Below are positions 8,666-16,689 of a stretch of DNA of 17,880 nucleotides, piece by piece. Made by a program: the position numbers and the translations under genes. The stretch is from Physocladia obscura (Eukaryota > Chytridiomycota > Chytridiomycetes > Chytridiales > Chytriomycetaceae): positions 1 to 17,880 of the forward strand of contig JADGJH010000491.1 of assembly GCA_027596945.1 (NCBI GenBank), read 5' to 3'. The number at the start of each line of letters is the position of its first letter. The stretch's first letter is position 1. A model generated the notes under the pieces. It was not told where the DNA came from. It saw only the letters and a list, made by a program, of their open reading frames with translations, and searched no databases.

Positions 8666-10503
8666 ATGAGATCCAAACAAAAACAACGCGCAAAAGTTAT
8701 TCAGGGTGCCATGAATTATTTACAGCATGCTACTTCGGAGTATATGCAATTGCTTTATGAAAATCTGCCAAAAAAAGGTCTGAAAATTTCAATGAATAGT
8801 GAAGAGATGACCAAAAAACGTGGACGGAAACCGATTGTTGGCGGGCCAAGTCGGCAAGAACAAATGCGTGAAGCACAGGTATTAATGATCGACAAGTTAT
8901 TGTTGAACGTTGAGTTTTGTATGGCGATTAGATTTCGTGGATTCGGACAATTAAAGTACACATCTCAACTGACAGCGAACGCACCGCGAACGCCAGCGCT
9001 CGTATGTTCACAATCTCGAAACAGAAGTCGAAACTCTGAAACTACAGCTGTCTCTCTCGGAAGGAAATCTGGCTTCCGCTAATACCCGTTGTTTAAATCT
9101 CGAACAACAAGTTATACAATTACAACTCGCCTTGAACGCACATACCAATAGTTCGCAGTGTTTGAATTGCGTTACAGAAAAAATCAAATCGGGGCTTTTA
9201 TCGCAACAACTTGTGGCAATCGATGGCGCTTTTACAAATTTCAAGCTGCATATAATGAATGCGTTTTCTTCAAACAACCCGATTGCTAAAAATATATCTA
9301 GCGGAGTTGATATGGCGCAGAGTTCTGGTTTGCGACCTTTTAGTTTTTTAATTTTTAATTTTTTTTTGTAGTTATTTTTCTGAAATTCAGTGCTTTCAAA
9401 TCCGTCTCCGTCACTGCAAAATCAATTGACAATGTCGAACGATTCTTTGACTGATATTTTCGATATAAATTCGCCTCTTTCGCAAGAAATTTTATGTGGA
9501 GTGAATATATCTAGGTTTATGGAACGAAATCCTCCGCAATATCCTCTGGATTCAAACTTTTTTGACTTTGGCAATAAGGAATTTCCGTCGGCGGCAGAGG
9601 TTTATGGTCCTTTAGATATTGATTTCATGAAGACCGGCATGATGTCGCTACCAAGTTTTCAGAATTACCCTGACGTTGGAATTGCTATGGATAGAGTATT
9701 TTCGGTATTTGGCCGTGTATTTTCAAGATATTCCTGTTCGTTATATTAAAAAATGCTAATTAATTTTACAGGCATTAGTAAACAGCGTTACTGACAAAGA
9801 CTTGAAACGAAGTTTATTGAACATGTCTAAAGCATATAATATGGTTTCTTTTGACATGTCTCCATATGAAAAGAAGAAGTGTTACGAACTGTACATTCTC
9901 TTTATCCAAAAAAATATCCAGCATTTTGTATAATTTATTTCTTTCCTAGTCATGTTAAAAACCAAAATTAATACTGTTTTCTTTTAACAGGAATATGTCA
10001 GTTCTGTTTCAAAGTGTTTTCTGTCGTTACCGGCCGCTTCTCCTTCGCAAGTTCCGACTTCTGCGACGAGTCGACTGCTGCCTTTGTCAACTGCAAGATT
10101 GTTTAAAGAAAACATTCAACGTCTGCCGTCTCTATCCACTTCATTAAAAGAAATTGGCGAAATATGCGACTTACTTGAGGTGAAGAATTTTTGTTACACC
10201 CATACTATACTATTAAAAATTAAGCACAATAAAAATAATAACAAACTAGTATTGTGATCTGAATGAAAGCAATATAACGAATGAAAATCTCTACGGTATC
10301 TCACTTTTGGAATTTCAATTGAAATCGCGGTTGAAAACTGTGCATGAGCTGGGAGTATACAATCTGGCATTCGACGTGTTTCGAGAAGGAAAGCCAAGAT
10401 TAAAGGTTACTTTTGTTGTATTTCTCCTTTCTTTTTTTTTTTTCCTCCTAAATGTTCATTTTCTTTTTTCCAGGAGGGTCTTAGTAATATTACAGAAATC
10501 TGA
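8666..10503 (+). CDS. bZIP transcription factor with Met at the invariant Asn
   Basis: Seven exons give a 469-aa protein: 8666-8878, 8976-9327, 9391-9704, 9772-9927, 9991-10179, 10250-10405 and 10474-10503. All junction phases match. The N-terminus carries KKRGRKP, a basic motif often found before fungal bZIPs. The basic region spans the first intron: RQEQMREAQ (to residue 71) joins RTHRERQRSYVHNLE. The normal N-x7-R signature reads Met67-x7-Arg75 here. Leucine-zipper heptads follow (LETEVETLKLQLSLSEGNL), then more Leu/Gln helix. Residues about 190-470 are helical and Ser/Leu/Phe-rich with no domain I know. Introns are 63-97 nt, mostly GTA donors with CAG/TAG acceptors. I chose ATG 8666 because the open frame upstream has no ATG. 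The factor is presumably nuclear and sequence-specific. Its stop is 178 nt from the convergent glutamate-synthase-like gene. Confidence 0.85.
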
Positions 10504-10556
10504 TTGTTTTCAATCATAAAATATCTACTGAAAAAACTGAACAACTATAGAATAAC

Positions 10557-10562
10557 TTTATT
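10557..10562 (-). terminator. candidate polyadenylation signal of the glutamate-synthase-like gene
   Basis: The minus strand reads AATAAA about 120 nt downstream of the gene's TAA stop. It lies in the 178-nt convergent gap with the bZIP gene. Confidence 0.4.
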
Positions 10563-10681
10563 AACTATTTCGTAAAACTTTGAGTTCCAAATAACTTGAT
10601 AAAGCTTCCAACCACATGTACACAAACAAATCGATCTATTTAAAAAATTAATTGTCCACTTTATTCGAAAGAAAATAGTAT

Positions 10682-12845
10682 TTAAGCTTTTTGACTGGCA
10701 TTTCTCCCTTCCGCATCTTTTACTGCCTGATCCCATATGCCTTGAAACCGTTTCGATCCTTCTCCCGCAACAAGCGAGCCGATTGAAACACTAGGATACA
10801 GCTCTTCATAACTGGCAACTTCTCGCGTTGAGATTCTTTTCATCACATGTCTTGGTTCAAGTTTGTGAGGATCGTCAAGCCCCATTGCTCCAACAAGCTC
10901 CATCGCCACATGCAGAGTACTATTATGGAAGCGATAAACTCGTTTTGACTTCTCAATCACATCGAGACCTTGCATTAAATCTGGGTCCGAAGTGGTGATT
11001 CCGGTGGGGCATTTATTAGAATTGCATTTCAAAGCTTGAATACAGCCAAGCGAAAAAAGAAAAGCGCGGGCACTATTGCAAATGTCGGCTTTATGGTGGA
11101 ATTAGTGAAATCATTCATTTTCCTTTTTTAATGCATTAAAATAAAATCCAACAAACCTCCTAGTGCAAAAGCACGAATCATAGAAAATCCAGATAGAATC
11201 TTTCCGCTCGCAATAACTTTAATATCTTGACGAATTCCAGCACCACGCAATAGACCGTTGACAAGCGTAAGGCCCTCAAGCATAGGCATTCCAACGCTGT
11301 TTGAAAATTCAACCGGCGCGGCACCAGTACCACCTTCACCGCCATCTACTGTGATGAAATCTGGTTTAATTCCAGTAACTTGCATCGCGTGAATTAATGA
11401 TGCGAGTTCATCAATTCGACCAACGCAAAGTTTAATGCCAATAGGTTTTCCACCCGACAGGTTGCGAAGTTTTACAATGAATGAGAGCAAACCTTCGGGG
11501 GTTGGAGGATACGCGGTGTGAAATGGTGGAGAAACGCAATCTTCACCCATGGGGACGTTACGCATTTCTGATATTTGTTTTGTGATTTTATCTGCTGGTA
11601 AGAGTCCTCCTAGAAGCATTAAGTACGATAAATTAAAATCGAAGTTATTCGTTTGTGTGAACTCACCGTGACCAGGTTTTGCCCCTTGCGACATTTTCAA
11701 TTCAATCATTTTTACTTGCTCTTTTGTTGCCCTTTCTGCAAACATCTGGGCGTCGAATTTACCATCCATTGTCCGGCAACCAAAATAACCTGTTCCAATG
11801 TTCCAAACTAAATCTCCGCCATTTTCTAAATGATATGGACTCAATCCACCTTCGCCAGTATTATGATAAAAGTGTCCTCGCTTCGCTCCACTGTTCAATG
11901 CCAAAATTGCTCTACTGCTTAAAGCACCATAACTCATACCGCTAATATTCAGTAAACTAGCGTTATATTTCTGCAAGCAATCTTTTCCTCCAATAATAGT
12001 TCGTTCTGAAGTATGAGGAACTGTCGTTGGGAAGAAACTGTGAGCACACCATTCATAACCAACGGCATTCACATCTAGACGTGTTCCAAACGGCATTGAT
12101 TGCGTGGATGAAGGCTTTGAGCGTGCGTATGCCATACTACGTTCTTCTTTTGTGTATGGAACGCCTTCGAGAGGTCCTTCGATAATGTATTGATGCAGTT
12201 CCGGACCAATGTTATTCTATGTTTTTTTTTTTGAAATTAATGACCATTACTTTCGAGAAAGTTGAGTATATTGAAGTTACCAATATGTAGCGAAAGTTTC
12301 CCAACACAGGATAATTCCTGCGAACCGCGTGTCTGACTTGACGCATATCTGTAATGCCGACATACCAATATCCACCAACAATTGCTGAAATTGCGTACGG
12401 CACGAAACTGCCCACGCCAGCCACAACGAAAGATGATGCAGCAACAGCTACTAACGCATATCCAGTGTGGTCTGCGTCAAAAAAAAAGGAAAAAATAAGT
12501 TAGAGGTTGTCACCAAAACAAAACCAAAAACAACAATAACAACAGTAACGTACAAAATGGTTTTGGACCCCAGCTCTCTATCCAATCAGGAAAATTTGTT
12601 CGGCCGAATTTTCCGGCAAGCGTCGACCACAATTTCATATTTGCTCGGCGTGACTGGCTGAGCGACGATTGGAGACGCCGTTGCAAGTTTGGACAAGTTG
12701 AAATAAGGCCAATATTTCCAGATGTCTGCAAAATACGGCCGCCATACACTGGACATATACGCGCGTTTATTAACCGGCTTCCGTTTGTTATTGCTGTCAG
12801 CTGCAGTTGCATTTTCAATTCCAAATCAGAGTTCAAAAAAGTCAT
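10682..12845 (-). CDS. FMN-dependent glutamate-synthase-domain protein, probably mitochondrial
   Basis: This is the stand-alone FMN/Fe-S (synthase) domain of the GltS family, without the glutaminase domain. In GltS that domain joins ammonia to 2-oxoglutarate; the substrate of stand-alone members is not clear. Five exons (12845-12554, 12471-12281, 12216-11667, 11609-11157, 11088-10682) give 630 aa in consistent phase. Residues 1-85 are Arg/Ser/Leu-rich, like a mitochondrial presequence; the second ATG (12812) avoids the acidic start and gives 619 aa. A hydrophobic stretch (about 100-135, VAVAASSFVVAGVGSFVPYA) may be membrane-embedded. The core shows PELHQYIIEGPLEGVPYT, ASLLNISGMSYGALS, NTGEGGLSPYH, KMSQGAKPGHGGLLPA, FITVDGGEGGTGAAP and VIASGKI. 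The 3Fe-4S motif C-x5-C-x4-C (Cys511, 517, 522, followed by PTG) is intact. The 57-nt third intron has no stop and is in frame. The gene converges on the bZIP gene. Confidence 0.92.
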
Positions 12846-13229
12846 TTCGTAGAAACCCTAATATCTGGCATAAAGAGAAAGAGTGCGATTATTCTATTAT
12901 ACTTAATGGACAAAAAGTCAGAGCAAAAATTGCAAAAGCTTTTCAGCTGACACCAGTTCTCCTACTGATTGAATTTTCTTCTCGGAGAATAACTAGAAGT
13001 TAAGAAATTGGAAATAAACGGTTGAAAAATAAAACAGCATCTTCAATTCTTTCAGCTTAATCACTTCCCGATACTAATTTCACACGCGAAAAAAGTCTTA
13101 AAAAAGATTTTTTTTTAAATATGATCATTTTTTGTGTCATGCGTCTGAATTTGAAAGACACAAACGCAAAAAAAAATGATAAATGAACTAATTTGGATTG
13201 AGACAGTGGGGGATTATAAAGGGGCGATT
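12846..13229. other. upstream region of the glutamate-synthase-like gene
   Basis: No convincing gene. It should hold the minus-strand promoter. A plus ORF (12722-13003) runs through it but is largely antisense to exon 1 and has no recognisable motif. The stretch 13080-13190 is AT-rich with A and T homopolymers. Confidence 0.45.
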
Positions 13230-13249
13230 TAAAGTGCTGCAATCTGCGG

Positions 13250-13380
13250 CCAGCGTGAACCGTCCTGATTCCATAAAGGTGGACGGCTAGTGCTGGACTT
13301 GGTGGCGATTCCTGAAAAGGGTTGTACAAATGATTGAACCACATTCGACCTGGTTGGGGTGGGAATGTCTCCACTGGGAC
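13250..13380 (+). repeat. direct repeat, copy 1 (131 bp)
   Basis: It aligns without gaps to 13448-13578 with about 15 mismatches (roughly 89% identity), exactly 198 nt apart. Both start CCAGCGTGA and contain TGGTTGGGGTGGGAATGTCTCC. Mismatches fall on all three codon positions of the only open minus frame, so I read it as noncoding. The repeat family is unknown. Confidence 0.75.
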
Positions 13381-13447
13381 CCCTCGCTCCTTCTATTTCT
13401 GTTTATCCTGCCCTTCCATTTCTCGAAGACTCCGCCATGTTATATGA

Positions 13448-13578
13448 CCAGCGTGACCCGTCGTGATTCCATAAAGGTAGACAGCTAGTGCTGGACCTGG
13501 CAGCGATTCCGAAAAAGAGTTGTATAAATGATTGAACCACTTTCGACCTGGTTGGGGTGGGAATGTCTCCGTTGAGAC
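13448..13578 (+). repeat. direct repeat, copy 2 (131 bp)
   Basis: Partner of 13250-13380. The 67 nt between the copies and the flank after copy 2 share little similarity, so the duplicated unit is about 131 bp rather than a full 198-bp tandem unit. Confidence 0.75.
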
Positions 13579-13589
13579 GAGTCTTCATT

Positions 13590-14110
13590 TCCTGTTAAAA
13601 ACCAACTAGGGCCTGCTGTGCAAATACTGTAAATGAATCGGAATTCAAAATATTGATAACTTGTCCCCTTTCTTTATACAACCGTAACAGCACATGGAAC
13701 GGACGACCGCCGAGATGGCAAAGGTTCCCGCACGCTGGCTGGGGTGTTTGTTTGGTTTGTGAAGGACACTCGGGGACGAATGGGGTCGAGGAGGCCGGGA
13801 CCAGCCGGGTATGGATCGAGACATAGTATTGGTGGATGTTCCCTGCCCGTCAGTAGGGACTGTGGTGCAAGATGGGTGTATGGAAGGAACCTCGAAACCG
13901 AATGCAGAAGTTGTCCCTTCAAGAACTAGTTTGAAGAAATGGATTCGAGACGGCCATAACATGCGCGGATAGTAGACCCCCAAGGACGCGGATGTTGGTT
14001 GTTGTGGGGGGCTGGGGCCTAAAAACTCCTTTTACAATCCCGACTGCTAGTCAAAGGCATTGCTTTGACCCTGTAGCAACAGGTAAAACATTGGTGCACA
14101 TTCCAGTCAC
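13590..14110. other. GC-richer island without recognisable gene
   Basis: This stretch is visibly richer in G and C than its surroundings (GGGGTCGAGGAGGCCGGGAC near 13781, a GTGGGGGG run near 14006). It has open frames of 60-112 codons on both strands, none with a family motif, a signal peptide or family-like composition. It may be a diverged retroelement or LTR fragment, or a structured noncoding RNA locus. I cannot decide. Confidence 0.35.
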
Positions 14111-14126
14111 CTAAAAAGAGCAACTT

Positions 14127-14190
14127 GAAAAAAATCAAGAGGAAAGAAAGGAAGAAAAGAAGAGAATGAAAATAAAATAAAAAGAATTAA
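14127..14190 (+). repeat. purine-rich tract
   Basis: About 64 nt that are almost all A and G on the plus strand (GAGGAAAGAAAGGAAGAAAA and similar), marking the abrupt switch from the GC-richer island to AT-rich DNA. It is simple sequence; no gene. Confidence 0.5.
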
Positions 14191-14331
14191 TGTGAAAAAT
14201 AAGAAACACATACTTTTGTGACTCTGTCCCATTGTTTTATATTTATGATTTTTGTGACAATTTCAAAAAAAAAACAAAAACAAGCAACATCCTGATTATT
14301 CAATCAAATAAGCAATAATACTAATAAATTA

Positions 14332-14488
14332 AATTATAATAGAATACTGGGTTGCAGAAACAGGGGTAGAGTTTTTCGCAATCGTCTCTAAATTTTTAAT
14401 TAAATTTGATCCTGCACAAATAAACAACAATATCAATTAATTATAATAGAATATTGACTTTCAAAATCGGAGGTCGAGTTTGATGTGA
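14332..14488 (+). repeat. two spaced direct repeats beside the second element
   Basis: AATTATAATAGAATA occurs at 14332-14346 and again at 14439-14453, 107 nt apart. Similarity continues ungapped for about 35 nt more at roughly 70-75% (GGGGTAGAGTTT against GAGGTCGAGTTT). They lie just outside the coding part of the second mobile element and could be subterminal repeats. Confidence 0.5.
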
Positions 14489-14493
14489 CTATT

Positions 14494-14784
14494 TCAACAG
14501 GGCCGGTATGTTTTGGCTTTCGTCCAGGACTGCTTTCTGCCTTGCCCATTGTGATTTGAAAAATTCCGACTATGAGCAGGCACTAAATTTGCAGGTGTAG
14601 ATGAATTTCTTGGTGGATTTTTCAATGTCGAAGCAGCAGAATGAGGTTCAAGAGTGGTTGCATTGGACAGTTTAACATTTTTTTTGTCAAATGCTTTTTT
14701 CTGATTGATTGACCTGAGAGGCAAATGAAGTGAAATGATTGGTGGACCTGCATGGGGCAGATCGAAAGCAAGCCAAAAAAACAT
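14494..14784 (-). other. doubtful minus ORF at the left edge of the second element
   Basis: A 96-codon open frame ends Lys-Thr-Tyr-Arg-Pro-Cys. Its composition (Ser, Asn, Pro, Lys, Arg) would fit a disordered C-terminal tail, and the plus strand here has no helicase homology before about 14785. It has no motif. The start overlaps the antisense of the helicase fragment. It may be the end of another broken gene. Confidence 0.2.
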
Positions 14785-15224
14785 GTGGAAAGGTAGTCAG
14801 CAGGATATATTTGCTCTTGAATAGAAACTACAAGAAGCTCGGACTTGTCAATAGTGCAACACTTGTAGTCAAAAGGATTGAGCCATTGTTGTTGCTGGAA
14901 GATACAGTGACCAAGAACAAGATTGAAATTACTGTAGAACAATTTCGGTTATATTTCTGGGTCAACTATTGTTTGACAGTCCATCGAGTTCAGGGCGATT
15001 CAATTAGAGAGCCATTCACAATCCATGAATGGAGCAGAATGGCCAAAGATATGTGATACACGGTGATAAGTCAGACTACAAAAAAAGAATACATTAATGT
15101 GGTTGACGATGGTATGAAACACAAAGTAACAAAGGATACTGATTTTGAAAGAATGAAACAGAAGAAGAAGAGAGAACAAGATTTAAAAGATGAACTCAAA
15201 CGAAAGAGAATAGAAGCTGTTTGA
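14770..15224 (+). pseudogene. SF1/Pif1-like helicase, C-terminal fragment
   Basis: Only the second RecA-like half is visible. IYLLLNRNYKKLGLVNSA matches the Pif1/RecD-like stretch ending in GLVNGA; YCLTVHRVQGDSI is the motif V region (normally the T-x-H-x-x-QG pattern); YTVISQTTKKEYINVV corresponds to motif VI, usually T-x-x-SR with the arginine finger. The frame is broken by TGA at 15054-15056, just before motif VI, and the motif VI Arg is Gln (CAA, one CpG transition from CGA). The frame then runs to TGA at 15222 through a Lys/Glu/Arg-rich helix. Walker A/B motifs are absent upstream, so the gene is 5'-truncated as well. Such helicases occur in Helitrons, large DNA viruses and virus-like elements; this fragment is too short to say which. 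Confidence 0.65.
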
Positions 15225-15249
15225 GTAATCAATCAACTACATTATTTGA

Positions 15250-15495
15250 AAGGGGTGTTCTGATGACTTTAGTTTGAAGCATACTTTTGTTAAGAGACAG
15301 GAGCTTTTGGAGTGTCTTGGTATTCTTGATGGGATGGTACCAAGAGGATATGAAATAGACCACATTAAGCTGAGATGCCAACATGTAACAGATCATGAAC
15401 ATTAATGCCTATTGGAACCTGCAGCTGATTTCGAGAAAAGAAAACAAAAAGTTGGGACAAAAATTACAATTGTCATAAAAAATGACAACTTTTGA
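15250..15495 (+). pseudogene. broken ORF with a GYEIDHI motif, possibly HNH-like
   Basis: A frame of about 80 codons reads VKRQELLECLGILDGMVPRG, then YEIDHIKLR, and after further His residues meets a TAA at 15403-15405. It then continues as CLLEPADFEKRKQKVGTKI to a TGA near 15494. E-I-D-H-I is typical of the first strand of HNH/McrA-type nucleases, but the remaining N and H positions are not obvious. It lies between the helicase and RING fragments on the same strand and could be the tail of either a separate gene or a larger fused one. Nuclease identity is speculative. Confidence 0.35.
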
Positions 15496-15560
15496 TTGGT
15501 CCAAAAATTCCATTTTAGTGGAATTTCTCTAAACTTAAAATCTTTTGCTTATATTATAAA

Positions 15561-16392
15561 ATGGAACCAATAGTAAACTACTCAATGAATTTAATGCAAT
15601 CAGATTTAACATGCTGTGTTTGCCTTGAAAACATAAACTTTCCTGTAATACAATATACAATGTGCAAATGGGTCAAATCCACACTTTGTTTATATCAAAT
15701 GTCACCATTGATTGGGACAAAAGTGCCCACAATGTAAGACTGAATTGTTATTTCATAATAAACTGTTGCAAGTTACTTTGACACCCTTTTTAGAATCATG
15801 CACCAATGAAAACTGTAAAATGCAAGTATTGAAGTGGAATCTCAATGAACATGTAGAAGACTGTGACTACAAGAAACACAAGTGCTTCATATGTCAAAGA
15901 AAAGTGCTATCAAGAAAAACATTGCAGAGTCATTTCAAATCGAAATGTAAGACTGGAATTGTTCAACAAAACATGACACCAATTGAATTCAATGGATGGG
16001 ATTTGAATAAAGAAGGATTCAAAGTTGAGTTAAATGAAGATTTAAATGAAGGTGGTGTGCTGACAACACATGATGCCGTTGTTTTAATTTACAGAAACAA
16101 ATGTTCAAAATGGATCTTTGTTTTAATCACACTAACAAAGCTTCCATCAAAGGCAACTATCACAACCATCAAATCAATGCACAATGATGCAATTGTCAAA
16201 TTGATAGTGCACACTACATGTGCTTCGAGTCCAAGTGAGCCTGTTTTCATTGAAGTTGAGCAAGCAAACTCAGTCTTTATCACCACCAAACAAAAAGAAT
16301 CAAATAATATAAAGAGTCCAAGTGCTGATGCAATTAGACAGTTTCTTGAGTGCATACACATGGCACAAGGTGTTGAATCCGATGACGATTAA
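15561..16392 (+). pseudogene. RING plus TRAF/SIAH-type zinc-finger protein, recently disrupted
   Basis: Proteins of this plan are usually E3 ubiquitin ligases. ATG 15561 follows a TATATTATAAA-like element. CCVCLENINFPV gives the first RING Cys pair. A one-base shift near 15665 moves to the frame NGSNPHFVYIKCHH, then TGA at 15709-15711, then LGQKCPQCK with the last RING pair. The expected fifth RING ligand is Tyr (15691-15693). Downstream the frame is intact for 226 codons: a TRAF-type finger C-x4-C-x11-H-x3-C, a second finger C-x2-C-x12-H-x4-C, then a beta-rich domain (WIFVLITLTKLPSKATITTI) and an acidic end. The intact 3' part suggests recent decay, or translation from an internal start. It overlaps the convergent minus ORF at its stop. 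It could be an immune- or host-modulating protein of a virus-like element, but this is inference. Confidence 0.6.
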
Positions 16393-16643
16393 CATCTCTT
16401 TATTTCAACAATCTTCTCTTTGTTGAATTCCTTCTTGAGATGATAATAGAGCTGCTTTTGGATGGCTGGCTGATTGTCATGGAGTTTTTTACAGAGGTTT
16501 GTGTCTCCTTTCATTAAATCGTGTTTGATTTGCTGGATTCTCTTTTTGTTGTCACCGCTGCTCTTTTTTCTTAGATAATAGACAAGTGTATTATCAACAT
16601 ACAACAATTCACTATCAGTCTCAAAGAATTCATTCCCATTCAT
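16389..16643 (-). CDS. small charged ORF convergent with the RING gene
   Basis: An intact 84-aa frame with ATG at 16643-16641 and TAA at 16391-16389. It is rich in Lys, Asn, Asp and Gln and probably helical (LLYVDNTLVYYLRKKSSGD, then KQLYYHLKKEFNKEKIVEI). I recognise no family. The stop overlaps that of the RING ORF in the palindrome TTAA. The tight tail-to-tail packing matches the first element and argues that it is a real element gene, possibly the end of a longer protein. Confidence 0.4.
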   Translation of the reverse strand: MNGNEFFETDSELLYVDNTLVYYLRKKSSGDNKKRIQQIKHDLMKGDTNLCKKLHDNQPAIQKQLYYHLKKEFNKEKIVEIKRC

Positions 16644-16689
16644 TAATTGTTTTATTTTAGACTCTGAACTAACATACTTAATATGCAGT

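Noticed and set aside
12722..13003. Plus-strand ORF of 93 codons
   Set aside because: Nearly half is antisense to exon 1 of the glutamate-synthase-like gene, and it has no motif or homology that I can see.
13057..13588. Minus-strand tandem-repeat protein encoded by the two 131-bp repeats
   Set aside because: A TAG lies between the copies, and mismatches between copies are not enriched at third codon positions.
13645..13983. Minus ORFs of 82 and 112 codons in the GC-richer island
   Set aside because: Pro/Ser/Arg-rich composition is what GC-rich noncoding DNA gives; no domain or signal is visible.
14068..14100. VATGKT resembling a Walker A motif that could be the missing helicase N-terminus
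   Set aside because: The preceding Gly of GxxxxGKT is absent, the frame closes at once, and it lies in the GC-richer island outside the element.
6665..15711. Alternative genetic code in which TGA encodes an amino acid, since element ORFs read through TGA
   Set aside because: Intact host genes in the window end in TGA (899-gene, hexosaminidase, F-box, bZIP), and the element ORFs also carry frameshifts and TAA stops, so decay explains the pattern better.
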